From Streptosporangium pseudovulgare (GTDB lineage Bacteria; Actinomycetota; Actinomycetes; Streptosporangiales; Streptosporangiaceae), in assembly GCF_014648055.1 (NCBI RefSeq), contig NZ_BMQJ01000002.1, positions 774,453 to 838,452 of the forward strand: DNA of 64,000 nt, read 5' to 3'. Shown here in pieces: positions 1 through 8,821 of this stretch (position 1 is the stretch's first letter; each line of letters begins with the position of its first letter). The position numbers and the translations under genes were made by a program. Under the pieces are notes generated by a model. The model was not told the origin of the DNA. It did no database searches and worked only from the letters and a program-made list of their open reading frames with translations.

Positions 1-610
1 CGGCCTGTGTCTGCTCGTGGGAGGCGACGCCGTTCGTGACGACGAAATCGATCAGCGAGGTGTCCGCGTCGAAGGTGAGATGCTCGATGACCTCGGTCTT
101 CCCGTGGTCCCGCTCCTTGAAGAGGATTTTCTGGTGCGTGACGACGCCGGGCAGCGACCAGGTGTCCGTCTCGTACCTGAGACCGGTGAGGTCAATGCGC
201 TGTTGCGCGTGCGTCTTGCTGGTGACGATCGTGCCCTCGTACGGGATCTCCTCGATGGCCGTGAAATCGATGGTGCGCGTGCCGGCCTGAGACCGGTCGT
301 CGTGGGTGACAACACGCTTCAGGAACGAATGCATGCCGATGTGATGGTTGATATCCGAATACGCGGCGAACACGCGCTCCACCGGGGCGTCGATCTCGAT
401 GGAGATGCGGGCCTTTTCCCAGCTCCGGCCCGACCCCGGACGGGGAGGCGCGGAGTCGTAGAACCTGTAGGTGTCCCACGCGGCCTGCCACTCGGCGGCG
501 AGTTCGGCATCGCTCTCGGGAGCGTCGGCGCGGGCGGGACCGGAGAAGGTGGTGAGAACGAGGGCCGTGGCGAACAGCGGGGTGGCAAGAAGTCGAAGGA
601 GCTTCTTCAC
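1..610 (-). CDS. Secreted SRPBCC/polyketide-cyclase-like protein, C-terminus cut by window edge
   Basis: The minus strand reads open from a GTG at 610 to the window edge, about 203 residues without a stop. The N-terminus is a signal peptide: basic MKKLLRLL, a hydrophobic run and a likely cleavage after ARA, so the protein is probably exported. The mature part begins with a Trp-rich segment, followed by a strand containing IEIDAPVERVFAAYSDI, which is the usual opening of SRPBCC/START-like ligand-binding domains. A GAGGT ribosome site lies a few bases upstream and supports the GTG start. The ligand cannot be told from sequence; such folds bind or cyclise hydrophobic molecules. It is transcribed away from the TetR gene. 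The family call is moderate, the coding call strong. Confidence 0.7.
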   Translation of the reverse strand, partial: MKKLLRLLATPLFATALVLTTFSGPARADAPESDAELAAEWQAAWDTYRFYDSAPPRPGSGRSWEKARISIEIDAPVERVFAAYSDINHHIGMHSFLKRVVTHDDRSQAGTRTIDFTAIEEIPYEGTIVTSKTHAQQRIDLTGLRYETDTWSLPGVVTHQKILFKERDHGKTEVIEHLTFDADTSLIDFVVTNGVASHEQTQA

Positions 611-634
611 ATGTACCTCAAAAAGAGATGATAA

Positions 635-661
635 GGACAAACGATCTTTTATCGCATGTCC
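635..661. promoter_or_regulatory. 27-bp dyad upstream of the secreted SRPBCC gene
   Basis: Two nested inverted repeats share the same centre (position 648): GGACA/TGTCC at the ends and CGAT/ATCG inside. The dyad lies 25-51 bases upstream of the GTG at 610, a plausible operator or promoter-overlapping site. The binding protein is unknown; the nearby TetR is one candidate, although its own presumed operator (841-864) has a different sequence. Confidence 0.35.
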
Positions 662-840
662 TCGTGATTTAGAACCCTCGGCTCCGAAAACGTGACCCGG
701 CGAGGCACCGGACCCCCGGCGGAGCCATCGCTGTTCCGCGAGCCACTCGAAGGCACTGGGCGTGATGCGCGCCCTCAGCGGCGGCCGCCGTCCTCGCCCT
801 CGACCCCCTGTCCGGCGCCGAGGTTTCTGCCGATATGCTA

Positions 841-864
841 CAGGTGCAAGAAATCTTACATCTG
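841..864. promoter_or_regulatory. Likely TetR operator (24-bp imperfect palindrome)
   Basis: The site has the form CAGRTGYAAGA-WW-TCTTRCAYCTG, with 9 of 12 half-site positions complementary, which is the size and symmetry of a TetR-family operator. It ends 15 bases before the ATG at 880, so a bound repressor would block transcription of the TetR-dehydrogenase pair. It also overlaps the only upstream in-frame ATG (835), which argues against that start. Confidence 0.55.
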
Positions 865-879
865 TCGTTTTTGGTGAGG

Positions 880-1515
880 ATGGCGGGCGTGGCCGGCCCC
901 AGAGTCAGTACCACCGCATCGGGTGACCGGCGTGTACGCCGCACCCGCTCCGCCCTGGCCCATGCGCTGATCGAGCTGGCCGAGGAGCGGGACCTGTCCC
1001 GGATCAGCGTCTCGGACGTGGCCGAGGGCGCCGGGGTGAGCCGTTCGGCCTTCTACCACCACTACCGGGACGTGCACGAACTGGCCGAGGACGCCTGCAC
1101 CGCGATGATCGACGACCTGATCGACTCCGTGCCGGGCCCCGCGCTCGACTCGGCGGAGCTGGTGCGGGAGGCGATCGGGTCGCTGACGGCGTTCTTCGAC
1201 AGCCTGCTCGGCCACGCGGGGTTGTATCGCGCGCTGCTGGGCTCGCACGGCAGCGCGCGCGTCATCGGGCACCTGCGTCGCCGTGTCGCCGCGGTCATCC
1301 ACGATCGCCTGGTGTGCGCGGACGCCGGCAGGTGGCCCGAGCGCGTCCCGCATGACGTGATGGCCGCTTTCACCGCGGGCGCGCTCGTCGGCGTGGCCGT
1401 CGAGTGGCTCGAAGACGCGTGCCCCCGGCCCTCGGCCGAGATGGCCGAGATGGCCTGGCCGCTGCTGAACGCGCACTACCGCGTCAACGAGAGCGGCCAC
1501 CGAGCCCCGCCCTGA
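880..1515 (+). CDS. TetR/AcrR-family transcriptional regulator
   Basis: The 211-residue protein has an N-terminal helix-turn-helix of the TetR type: RRTRSALAHALIELAEERD, then ISVSDVAEGAGVSRSAFYHHY and a helical C-terminal ligand-binding half. The ATG at 880 (MAGVAGPRV) is chosen because the upstream ATG at 835 overlaps a palindrome that looks like the operator; a GTG at 874 is an alternative. The short-chain dehydrogenase follows 27 bases downstream on the same strand, so the two are probably co-transcribed and autoregulated. The inducer is not deducible. Confidence 0.85.
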   Translation: MAGVAGPRVSTTASGDRRVRRTRSALAHALIELAEERDLSRISVSDVAEGAGVSRSAFYHHYRDVHELAEDACTAMIDDLIDSVPGPALDSAELVREAIGSLTAFFDSLLGHAGLYRALLGSHGSARVIGHLRRRVAAVIHDRLVCADAGRWPERVPHDVMAAFTAGALVGVAVEWLEDACPRPSAEMAEMAWPLLNAHYRVNESGHRAPP

Positions 1516-1542
1516 TCCTCGAAACCGAAGGAGAGACCGTTC

Positions 1543-2370
1543 ATGACCACTGCCGATGTGTCGGACAGGTCCCTGGCCCAGCTCATCTCCCTGAAGGGAA
1601 GGCGTGCCGTCGTCACCGGCGGCGGCCGCGGCCTGGGCAAGGCCATCGCCGCCCGCCTGGCCGAGGCCGGCGCCGACCTGCTGATCGGCGACCTCGACGA
1701 GGAGCCGGCCGTGTCCGCCGCGAAGGAGCTCGCCGAGCGCCACGGGGTGCGCGCGATCGGCGCCGCCATGGACGTCACCGACGCCGCGGCCGTGGCCGCC
1801 GCGGCCGACCGCGCGGTCGCCGAGCTCGGCGGCCTGGAGATCTGGGTGAACAACGCCGGCATCTTCCCGGCCGTCCCGCTTCTGGAGATGACCGAGGAGA
1901 CGTGGGACCAGGTGTTCGCCGTGAACGCGCGCGGCGTGTTCGTCGGCGCGCGGGAGGCGGCCCGGCGCATGTCGGCCGCCGGCCCGGACGGCGGCAGGGG
2001 CGGCGTCATCGTGAACATCGTCTCGACCGCCGGGTTCCGGGGCAGCGCGCCGGGCCTGGCCGCCTACGTCGGCTCCAAGCACGCCGCTCGCGGCCTGACC
2101 CGCGAGCTGGCCCTCGAACTCGCGCCGATGGGCATCCGCGTACTGGGGGTCGCACCGAGCTTCGTCCCCACCGAGGGCAACCTGGCGATGGCCGCGGCCG
2201 CGGGCGTGAACCTCGCCGATCTTCCGCCGACCGACCTCATGCTGAACAGCCCGATCGGCCGGGTCGGCACCCCGGACGACATTGCGCGCGTCGCGCTGTT
2301 CTGCGCCTCGGACCTGTCGGCCTTCATGACCGGCAGCACCCTGCTCGCCGACGGCGGCGACACCGCCTAA
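1543..2370 (+). CDS. Short-chain dehydrogenase/reductase (SDR)
   Basis: The 275-residue protein is a classical SDR. The nucleotide-binding TGGGRGLG motif is near residue 26, NNAG is in the central sheet, and the catalytic S followed by YVGSK (YxxxK) is near residue 176. The acidic residue after the second strand (GDLDEE) favours NAD(H) over NADP(H). The C-terminal LLADGGDTA matches the usual SDR ending. A GGAGAG ribosome site precedes the ATG. The gene is coupled to the upstream TetR gene, so it probably oxidises or reduces the compound sensed by that regulator. The substrate cannot be assigned. Confidence 0.88.
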   Translation: MTTADVSDRSLAQLISLKGRRAVVTGGGRGLGKAIAARLAEAGADLLIGDLDEEPAVSAAKELAERHGVRAIGAAMDVTDAAAVAAAADRAVAELGGLEIWVNNAGIFPAVPLLEMTEETWDQVFAVNARGVFVGAREAARRMSAAGPDGGRGGVIVNIVSTAGFRGSAPGLAAYVGSKHAARGLTRELALELAPMGIRVLGVAPSFVPTEGNLAMAAAAGVNLADLPPTDLMLNSPIGRVGTPDDIARVALFCASDLSAFMTGSTLLADGGDTA

Positions 2371-2397
2371 GCGGACGCCGGCCCGAGCCGTACCGGT

Positions 2398-2460
2398 CTT
2401 CGCGGGACCTTCGCGGGACCTTCGCGGGACCTTCGCGGGACCTTCGCGGGACCTTCGCGA
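2398..2460. repeat. Tandem 11-bp repeat, five perfect copies plus a partial
   Basis: The unit cttcgcgggac occurs five times head to tail without mismatch, followed by an 8-base partial copy. It sits between the convergent ends of the dehydrogenase (stop at 2370) and the formylglycine-generating enzyme (stop at 2554). No function is evident; copy number is likely to vary between strains through slippage. Confidence 0.9.
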
Positions 2461-2553
2461 ACCGGTGCGGCTCGCTCCGGCGTACGGCCGCGCTCCGGCC
2501 GCTTCCCGGCCCCGGCTCCGGCTCCGGCGCCCGGTGAGGGGCCGCGGGACGGG

Positions 2554-3498
2554 TCAGAGGGAGAGCGCGCAGCGGAAGCCGCTGTGCCCGGTGGAGGAGT
2601 CCGGCGTGTTGCCGGTCCGAGCGGCCACCCGGTAGCGGTTGCAGTAGGAGTCGTGGCACATGTAGGAGCCGCCGCGGATCACACGTGCCTCGCCGGCCGG
2701 CGGGCCCTGCGGGTCCACCCGGGTGAGCGCGGACTCCGCGACGTGCCAGTCGGTGCTCCACCGGTCCAGGCACCACTCCCAGACGTTGCCCGAGGTGTTG
2801 TAGAGGCCGTACCCGTTCGGCGCGAAGGACTTGACCGGCGCGGTGCCGACGTAGCCGTCGGCACCGGTGTTCGAGCGCGGGAACGTGCCCTGCCAGATGT
2901 TGCACCGGTGCCGCCCTCGCGGCGTCAGCTCGTCGCCCCAGGGGTAACGGGCCTGGACGAGCCCGCCGCGCGCCGCCATCTCCCACTCGGCCTCGGTCGG
3001 CAGCCGCTTGCCCGCCCAGGCCGCGTAGGCGGCCGCGTCGTTCCAGGAGACGTGGACGACCGGGTGGTTCTGCCGCGACGTGACGTCCGATCCGGGGCCT
3101 TCCGGGCGACGCCAGTCGGCACCCGCCACCGCCACCCACCAGGGGGCGCCCGGGACGGTGCCGTCGATGACGTGGCGCGGGTCGGCGAAGTGCTGGAAGA
3201 CGAACGACCAGCCGTACCGTTCGGCGTCGGTCCGGTAGCCGGTGGTCTTGACGAAGGTGGCGAACTTGGCGTTGGTCACGCACACCGGGTCGATGAGGAA
3301 CGGCGACAACGTCACCTCCCGCACCGGCCCCTCGCCGTCCGCCGCCCAGCCGTCGGGGTCCTCGCCGCCCATGAGGAAGGGGCCGCCCGGGATGGCCGCC
3401 ATGCCGCCGCCGGCGTTCGCGCGTCGCGCGGGGACGGGGGCGGGGATGGAGCGTTCCCGGGCGGGACCCCGGCCCGGCGCGCAGCAGGCGTCCGTCAT
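2554..3498 (-). CDS. Formylglycine-generating enzyme (sulfatase-activating)
   Basis: This 314-residue protein is of the FGE-sulfatase/SUMF1 family, which oxidises the CxPxR cysteine of type I sulfatases to Calpha-formylglycine with O2 and copper. The domain starts near residue 33 (MAAIPGGPFLMGG), continues with HPVVHVSWNDAAAYAAW and RLPTEAEWEMAARGG, and ends in GFRCALSL. Both catalytic cysteines are present in the CHDSYCNRYR motif (Cys281 and Cys286), spaced as in characterised actinobacterial FGEs. The start codon overlaps the stop of the lipoprotein gene by one base (TGATG), so it is translationally coupled as the last gene of the sulfatase operon. The N-terminal CCAPG looks like an extra cysteine pair and is not part of the fold. 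Confidence 0.95.
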   Translation of the reverse strand: MTDACCAPGRGPARERSIPAPVPARRANAGGGMAAIPGGPFLMGGEDPDGWAADGEGPVREVTLSPFLIDPVCVTNAKFATFVKTTGYRTDAERYGWSFVFQHFADPRHVIDGTVPGAPWWVAVAGADWRRPEGPGSDVTSRQNHPVVHVSWNDAAAYAAWAGKRLPTEAEWEMAARGGLVQARYPWGDELTPRGRHRCNIWQGTFPRSNTGADGYVGTAPVKSFAPNGYGLYNTSGNVWEWCLDRWSTDWHVAESALTRVDPQGPPAGEARVIRGGSYMCHDSYCNRYRVAARTGNTPDSSTGHSGFRCALSL

Positions 3499-4487
3499 CA
3501 GCCGCTCGCCGCGTTCCGGTAGAGGTCGGCGGTGAAGTAGGTGCCGGGGTCGGGCGACTCCGTGATCTTGCCCATGTCGACGAAGACGTCGGCCAGGTTC
3601 TTGTACCAGCCGCCCACCGTTCCGTCGCCCGCGAGCTTGGTCAGCTCGGAGGTCGGAAGGATCTTGGTGACCGCGGACGCGCCCTTGAACTGCTCGGCCG
3701 GCGCCTTCAGGAAGGTCGCGGTGAGCTGCTCGGCCTCGGCGGTGTGCGCGGCGATCCAGTCGTCGGCCTCCTGGATCACCTTGATGACCTTGGTGGTCGT
3801 CGCGGCGTCGTCCTTGACGATCTCGTTGCGGGCGACGAACGAGCTGGGGAAGCTGACCTGGGGGTAGAAGTCCTCGCTCTTGGTCAGCTCGACCAGGTCG
3901 GGGACGTTCTTCTTGATGTTGTCGATCAGCGGGTACCAGATGGCCGCCGCGTCGACCTGCTTGGCGGAGAACGCCGTGACCACGGTGCTCGGGTCCATGG
4001 TGACCTTCTGCACGTCCTTGATGGTCAGCCCGGCCTTCTTCAGGGCCAGCTGCAGGATCATGTCGCCGGAGGTGCCCTCGGGGACCCCGATCTTCTTGCC
4101 CTTCAGGTCGGCGATCCCGTTGATGCCCGAACCGGCGTGGGTGATCACCCTGTCGGCGATGCCGAGCATGTTCGGGGCGATGATCTTCGCCTTGCCGCTG
4201 GCCGGCAGCCAGGCCGCGCCGGAGCCGATGTAGCCGAAGTCGAGGTCGCCCGAGCCGAGCGCCTGGACCTGCAGCGGGCCGTTGGTGAACACCTTCAGGT
4301 CCGGCTTGAGGCCGTGCTTGGCCCACAGGCCCTGCTTGTCGGCGACGGCCAGGACGGCCGCGCCGGAGAAGTCGGCGATGTAGCCGAACCGCACCGCCTT
4401 GGAGCCGTCGTCGTCACCGGAGGAGCAGCCGGTCAGGGGCAGCAGGAGGGCCAGAGCGGCGGCGGCCACCCGGAGGGGGAACTTCAT
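3498..4487 (-). CDS. ABC transporter substrate-binding lipoprotein (sulfonate/sulfate-ester type)
   Basis: The 329-residue protein carries a lipoprotein signal peptide with lipobox LTGC near residue 20 and an acidic DDDG linker, so it is anchored outside the membrane. The body (FGYIADFSGAAVLAVADKQG, LKGKKIGVPEG, VDAAAIWYPL) is of the NMT1/SsuA/TauA class of periplasmic-binding proteins for sulfonates, sulfate esters, nitrate or thiamine precursors. The start overlaps the ATPase stop by one base. The neighbouring sulfatase makes a sulfate ester or similar organosulfur compound the likely ligand, as for AtsR in pseudomonad arylsulfate loci; that step is inference. Confidence 0.9.
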   Translation of the reverse strand: MKFPLRVAAAALALLLPLTGCSSGDDDGSKAVRFGYIADFSGAAVLAVADKQGLWAKHGLKPDLKVFTNGPLQVQALGSGDLDFGYIGSGAAWLPASGKAKIIAPNMLGIADRVITHAGSGINGIADLKGKKIGVPEGTSGDMILQLALKKAGLTIKDVQKVTMDPSTVVTAFSAKQVDAAAIWYPLIDNIKKNVPDLVELTKSEDFYPQVSFPSSFVARNEIVKDDAATTTKVIKVIQEADDWIAAHTAEAEQLTATFLKAPAEQFKGASAVTKILPTSELTKLAGDGTVGGWYKNLADVFVDMGKITESPDPGTYFTADLYRNAASG

Positions 4488-5278
4488 CAGGGGGATCCTT
4501 CGAGCGTGGTGGGCTGGTGGTAGACGGCGTGCCAGACCTGCCGGCGCAGTTCGGCGAACTCGGGTGACAGCCTGATCTCCTCCGAGCGGGGGTAGGGCAG
4601 GCCGACGTCGATGACCTGGTGGACGCGGCCCGGCCGGGCGGCCATGACGATCACCCGGTTGGCCAGGTAGACCGCCTCGTCCACGTCGTGGGTGATGAAC
4701 ATGACCGTCCGCCGATCCCGGCTCCAGGTGTCCAGGAGCCGGTCCTGGAGCTGGACCCTGGTCAGCGCGTCGAGGGCGCCGAAGGGTTCGTCCATCAGCA
4801 GGACGGTGGGGTCGACGGCGTAGGCGCGGGCGATGGCGCAGCGCTGCTTCATCCCGCCGGACAGCGTCCTGGGCAGCGCGTCGGCGAAGTCGGTGAGGCC
4901 GACCAGATCGATGAAGTGCTGGGCCTTGGCCCGCCGCTCGGCCTGGCCGACTCCGGCGATCTTCAATCCGAACTCGACGTTCTTGCGGACGCTCATCCAG
5001 GGGAAGAGCGCGTACTGCTGGAAGATCACCCCGCGCTGCGGGCTGGGGCCGTGCACGGCGGCGCCGTCCACCAGGACCTCGCCCCCGGTCGGGGTCAGCA
5101 GGCCGGCGGCCGCGTTCATCAGCGTGCTCTTGCCGCATCCCGACGGGCCGACCACGGTGACGAACTCACCCTCGGCGATCGACAGGTCGACGTCGTCGAG
5201 CGCGGCGAAGTCGCCGGCGCCGAGCTCGAAGCGATGCGAGAGCCCGCGAAACTCGATCTTGGGAGTCACCGTGCTCAC
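4487..5278 (-). CDS. ABC transporter ATP-binding protein (SsuB/TauB class)
   Basis: The 263-residue ATPase has Walker [10 protein letters not shown], the signature LSGGMKQR, Walker [13 protein letters not shown] and the H-loop THD, all complete. The GTG at 5278 overlaps the permease stop in a GTGA junction, which fixes the start. It powers the permease encoded just upstream for import of the operon's organosulfur ligand. The C-terminus ([20 protein letters not shown]) is the one usual in nitrate/sulfonate ATPases. Confidence 0.94.
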   Translation of the reverse strand: MSTVTPKIEFRGLSHRFELGAGDFAALDDVDLSIAEGEFVTVVGPSGCGKSTLMNAAAGLLTPTGGEVLVDGAAVHGPSPQRGVIFQQYALFPWMSVRKNVEFGLKIAGVGQAERRAKAQHFIDLVGLTDFADALPRTLSGGMKQRCAIARAYAVDPTVLLMDEPFGALDALTRVQLQDRLLDTWSRDRRTVMFITHDVDEAVYLANRVIVMAARPGRVHQVIDVGLPYPRSEEIRLSPEFAELRRQVWHAVYHQPTTLEGSP

Positions 5279-6045
5279 CTCCGTTCCTGCCAGCCGGTCA
5301 GGCGTCGCTCGGCCAGCAGCAGGGCGCGGTCCATGAGCAGGCCGACGAGGCCGATGACGATCAGTTGGACGAAGATCGTGGAAAGGTCGTAGTACAGCTG
5401 TGCCTGCTGCATCCGGTAGCCGAGACCTTCCTGGGCGGCGATGAGCTCGGCGGCGACGACCGTGGCCCACGAGGCGCCGAGGCCGATCCGCATGCCGACC
5501 AGGATGAAGGGGGTGGAGGCCGGGATGACCACGCCGGTGAAGACGGTGCGGTCCTTCGCGCCGAGCACCCGGGCCGCGTTGATCAGCGTGTTGTCGACCG
5601 AGACCACGCCCTGGAAGGTCGAGACGACCGAGGACAGGAACGAGGCCAGGAAGATGACGAAGATCTTCGGCGTCTCGCCGATGCCCAGCAGGACGATGGC
5701 CAGCGGGATGATCGCCAGCGGCGGGACCATGCGGAAGAACTGCAGCCACGGCTCGATCAGGCCGCGGATCGCCGGATACCACCCCATGAGGAAACCGACG
5801 GGTACGGCGAGCACCACGCCGAGCACGAAGCCGATCAGCACCCTGCGGAGGCTGGCGAGCAGGTCGAGAGGGAGCGTCCCGTCGCCGACCAGCGTGCCGA
5901 AGCGCTCGACGACCGACAGCGGGCCGGGGAAACCCTGGATGCCGCTGTTGGCGAGCAGCGTCCAGACCAGCAGGCCGAGCACGCCCGAGCCGGCGGTGAG
6001 CAGCAGGGCCGACCCCTTCGCGGGCCTCTTCGCGGACCGGCTCAC
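5275..6045 (-). CDS. ABC transporter permease (SsuC/TauC class)
   Basis: The 256-residue integral membrane protein has about six hydrophobic segments and the EAA loop in the form [21 protein letters not shown], typical of BPD-type permeases of the nitrate/sulfonate/taurine group. The GTG start at 6045 overlaps the sulfatase stop by four bases. It forms the inner-membrane channel with the ATPase and lipoprotein encoded directly downstream. Confidence 0.92.
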   Translation of the reverse strand: MSRSAKRPAKGSALLLTAGSGVLGLLVWTLLANSGIQGFPGPLSVVERFGTLVGDGTLPLDLLASLRRVLIGFVLGVVLAVPVGFLMGWYPAIRGLIEPWLQFFRMVPPLAIIPLAIVLLGIGETPKIFVIFLASFLSSVVSTFQGVVSVDNTLINAARVLGAKDRTVFTGVVIPASTPFILVGMRIGLGASWATVVAAELIAAQEGLGYRMQQAQLYYDLSTIFVQLIVIGLVGLLMDRALLLAERRLTGWQERR

Positions 6046-7538
6046 GGCGCGACCTCGTCCGCGACGCCGTCCACGTCGGCGGCGCGGTCGCCGCCGATGT
6101 CGGCCATGTAGCTCATCCAGGTGTAGGCGGGGTCGCCCCGGCGCTGGAGCTCCCGGTAGAGCCGGAGGGTGAGGTCCCGGCGCACTTCCGCGTAGGCCGG
6201 GACGGTGTAGACGTTGTTGAGCTCGTGCGGGTCGCTCTGCAGGTCGTAGAGCTCGTGCACGCTCTCGGGGTTGAAGACGAACTTGTGCCGCCGGTCCCTG
6301 ATCATGCGCTGGGAGTAGGGGAAGTGGTGGCCGTGGAATTCGGTGACGACCTGGTCGCGGCCGTCGGCCGCCTCACCTCTGATCAGCGGCAGCAGGCTCT
6401 CGCCGTCGCACGGAGACCGCGGCGGGAGCCCGGCCAGTTCGAGGATCGTCGGGTTGAGGTCGATGAGCGTGACGAAGTCGTCGACGACGCGGGGAGCCGC
6501 GCCGGGCACGCGCACGATGCCGGGGATGCGGTAGATGTCCTCGTACATCGCCGGCCCCTTGTCGTTGAGGCGGTGGGAGCCGGTGAACTCGCCGTGGTCG
6601 GCGGTGAACACCACCGTGGTCTCGTCCCACAGGTCCAGCTCGCGCAGGCGGGTCAGCAGCCGGCCGATCTGGTCGTCGATCATCGTGACGTAGCCCCAGT
6701 ACACCGCGATCAGCTTGCGCCAGGCGTCGGCGTCGAAGTGGTCGGCCGACCAGTACTCGGCGTAACGGCGCTGCACCTCGGGCTTGCCGTGGAAGGTCTC
6801 GGCCATCGAGGCGGGCAGCGGGACCAGCGACGGGTCGTACATGTCGTAGTAGTGGTCGGGGATCAGGTAGGGCAGGTGCGGGCCGTACCAGTGGCAGGAG
6901 AGCATGAACGGCTTCCCGCCGTCGCGGAAGTCGCGGGCGTAGCGTTCCAGGAGCTCGATGGTCCGGTCGGCGAGGAAGGTCTCGACCGTGGCCTCGACCG
7001 GCTGCTGGAGCCGGCCGGCGATCAGGTGTCCGCGGCCGGAGTCGTTGGGGGCCTTGCCGAAGACCGCCTCGCGCACCGCGAAGGGCGGGTGGCCGTTCTC
7101 CTTCAGCCACCGCTCGTAGGACGGGTGGTGGAAGGGGTTCAGCGCGCCCGGCAGGTGCTCGCCGTCCATGGCGTAGAACTCCGGGCCGCGGTTCCTCCCG
7201 ATGTGCCACTTGCCCACGTGGCCCATGTTGTATCCGGCTTCCAGCAGCGGCCCCGGCAGGACCGGGTGCTCGTCGGCCACCTCGTCGCGGGCGCCGCCGT
7301 TGCGCTCGGGGTTGACCAGCAGGCCGTGCCTGAACGGGTGCAGGCCGGTGAACAGGGACGCCCGGGCGGGGGTGCAGATCGCGGTCGGAGTGTAGAAGCG
7401 GTCGAACCGAGCACCCTCCGCGGCCAGGCCGTCCAGCGCCGGGGTGCGCACCGACGGGTTGCCGTAGCAGCCCAGGGTGTCGGTCCGGTGCTGGTCGGTC
7501 ATGAGGAACAGGACGTTGCGTGGGGTACTCAAACTCAC
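6042..7538 (-). CDS. Type I sulfatase (formylglycine-dependent, cytoplasmic)
   Basis: The protein of about 498 residues is of the alkaline-phosphatase/sulfatase superfamily and hydrolyses sulfate esters. [13 protein letters not shown] at the N-terminus supplies metal-binding Asp. [12 protein letters not shown] carries the CxPxR modification motif with Cys55 as the residue to become formylglycine, and [10 protein letters not shown] lies in the C-terminal metal-site half. No signal peptide is present, so it should act in the cytoplasm after import by the adjoining ABC transporter. GGAGG sits directly before the GTG at 7538; a TTG two codons later (7532) has better ribosome-site spacing and may be the true start. 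It is the first gene of a five-gene coupled operon ending with its activating enzyme. The substrate is unassigned. Confidence 0.93.
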   Translation of the reverse strand: MSLSTPRNVLFLMTDQHRTDTLGCYGNPSVRTPALDGLAAEGARFDRFYTPTAICTPARASLFTGLHPFRHGLLVNPERNGGARDEVADEHPVLPGPLLEAGYNMGHVGKWHIGRNRGPEFYAMDGEHLPGALNPFHHPSYERWLKENGHPPFAVREAVFGKAPNDSGRGHLIAGRLQQPVEATVETFLADRTIELLERYARDFRDGGKPFMLSCHWYGPHLPYLIPDHYYDMYDPSLVPLPASMAETFHGKPEVQRRYAEYWSADHFDADAWRKLIAVYWGYVTMIDDQIGRLLTRLRELDLWDETTVVFTADHGEFTGSHRLNDKGPAMYEDIYRIPGIVRVPGAAPRVVDDFVTLIDLNPTILELAGLPPRSPCDGESLLPLIRGEAADGRDQVVTEFHGHHFPYSQRMIRDRRHKFVFNPESVHELYDLQSDPHELNNVYTVPAYAEVRRDLTLRLYRELQRRGDPAYTWMSYMADIGGDRAADVDGVADEVAP

Positions 7539-7543
7539 CCTCC

Positions 7544-7560
7544 GGTCAAATTTTTCCTGA
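7544..7560. promoter_or_regulatory. Candidate ROK-regulator site upstream of the sulfatase operon
   Basis: The sequence GGTCAAATTTTTCCTGA lies immediately upstream of the sulfatase start, in the 80-base gap after the ROK gene. A closely similar GGTCAATTTTTGTCAAC lies upstream of the ROK gene (8826-8842). These are the most AT-rich stretches in the locus. Shared binding by the ROK protein is inferred, not shown. Confidence 0.35.
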
Positions 7561-7618
7561 GGCTTGACGTTAATTGGCGGAAGGATGAACCACAAGAGGT
7601 GAGGGTGAGATCTTTTTG

Positions 7619-8806
7619 TCAGCCGACCGTCGGACGCAGGTGCTCGGCGATGACCGGCTCCTCGTGCAGCATCAGCGCGATCGCACCCAGGGCCGAGGCG
7701 CTCGGCCCCAGGTCGCCCGGGACCACGTCGATCCTGCGCGGCGAGTTCGGCAGCGACAGGGACGCGACGGCGCCGCGGACCGGGTCCAGCACCAGGCTGC
7801 CGAGGGCGGACAGCTCGCCGCCCAGGACCACCCGCTCCGGGTCGAGCTGCACCACCGTGTCGGCCAGGACCCTCCCGAGGTCGCCCGCGGCGGCGGAGAT
7901 CACCTGGCAGACCTCGGGCACGCGGTCCTGGGCCGCGGTGACCAGCTCGGCGAGGCCGGGTAACGCCACGCCGCGGGCGGCGCAGGCGTCCAGGAGCGCC
8001 GGGCCGCCGATGCGGCCCTCGAGGCAGCCGCGGCTTCCGCAGTGGCAGGGCGGCCCGTCCGGGTCCAGGGAGACATGGCCGAGCTCCCCGGCCGCGCCGT
8101 GCGCGCCGCGCACCAGCCGGCCGCCGAGGATGTATCCCCCGCCGACGCCGATCGACCACCGCACGTAGACCACGTTGTCGACGGACCTCGCCGCGCCCCA
8201 GGTGCGTTCCGCCAGCGCCGCGAGCCTCGCGTTGTTGTCGACCGCCACCCGGACCCCGAACTCCCGCTCCAGGCGCGCGGTGATGGGGGAGTACCGGGCG
8301 GGCACCAGGCCCAGGGGCACGTCCGGATCGTCCACGACGCCGACGATCCCCAGCCCGATCGCCTCCAGCGCGCTCAGGCGCACGCCGCGCTCCCGCACCA
8401 CCCGCCTGACCAGGGAGACGGCGATCTCGGCCTGCGCGTCGAGGTCGCCGTCCCGCGGCAGGTCCATCGCGTCGGTGGCGACGATCTGGTGGGAGACGTT
8501 GGCCACGGCGACGCGGACCTGCTGCCGGGCGAGCTCCAGCCCGATGAGCTGGCCGGCCTCGGGGTTGAGTTTGACCTGCGCCGCCGGGCGGCCCCGGCCC
8601 CGCGGGCCGTTCTCGGGGCCGCGGGTCTCGACGATCGCCCCCTGCTCGATCATGTCTGAGATGATCGCGAACAGGGTGGTCCGGGACAGGCCGGTGCGCG
8701 TCATCAGCTCGGCCCGGCTCAGCGCGCCACTCGTCCGGAGGTTGTCGAGCACCGCCTCCTCGTGAACTCGTCGGAGGCGCTGCAGCGCGTCGGCGGGCCT
8801 GCTCAT
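7619..8806 (-). CDS. ROK-family transcriptional regulator
   Basis: The 395-residue protein has an N-terminal winged helix (GALSRAELMTRTGLSRTTLFAIISDMI) followed by a ROK sugar-kinase-like domain. The ROK zinc motif is intact (ELGHVSLDPDG...CHCGSRGCLEGRIG, with one His and three Cys ligands), so this is a NagC/XylR-type repressor that probably senses a sugar or sugar phosphate. It lies upstream of the sulfatase operon on the same strand (80-base gap) and divergent from the GH20 hexosaminidase, placing it to control both. A sugar sensor here hints that the sulfated substrate is a carbohydrate. The first Met of the frame fits the domain start. Confidence 0.9.
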   Translation of the reverse strand: MSRPADALQRLRRVHEEAVLDNLRTSGALSRAELMTRTGLSRTTLFAIISDMIEQGAIVETRGPENGPRGRGRPAAQVKLNPEAGQLIGLELARQQVRVAVANVSHQIVATDAMDLPRDGDLDAQAEIAVSLVRRVVRERGVRLSALEAIGLGIVGVVDDPDVPLGLVPARYSPITARLEREFGVRVAVDNNARLAALAERTWGAARSVDNVVYVRWSIGVGGGYILGGRLVRGAHGAAGELGHVSLDPDGPPCHCGSRGCLEGRIGGPALLDACAARGVALPGLAELVTAAQDRVPEVCQVISAAAGDLGRVLADTVVQLDPERVVLGGELSALGSLVLDPVRGAVASLSLPNSPRRIDVVPGDLGPSASALGAIALMLHEEPVIAEHLRPTVG

Positions 8807-8821
8807 GCCCGCATGGTGACA

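Noticed and set aside
17..631. Plus-strand open frame opposite the first gene
   Set aside because: The minus strand encodes a signal peptide and an SRPBCC domain with a ribosome site; the plus frame is compositionally a reverse-strand shadow.
856..2082. Long minus-strand open frame across the TetR and SDR genes
   Set aside because: The plus-strand proteins carry full family motifs; the minus frame is Arg/Gly/Asp-rich with no domain.
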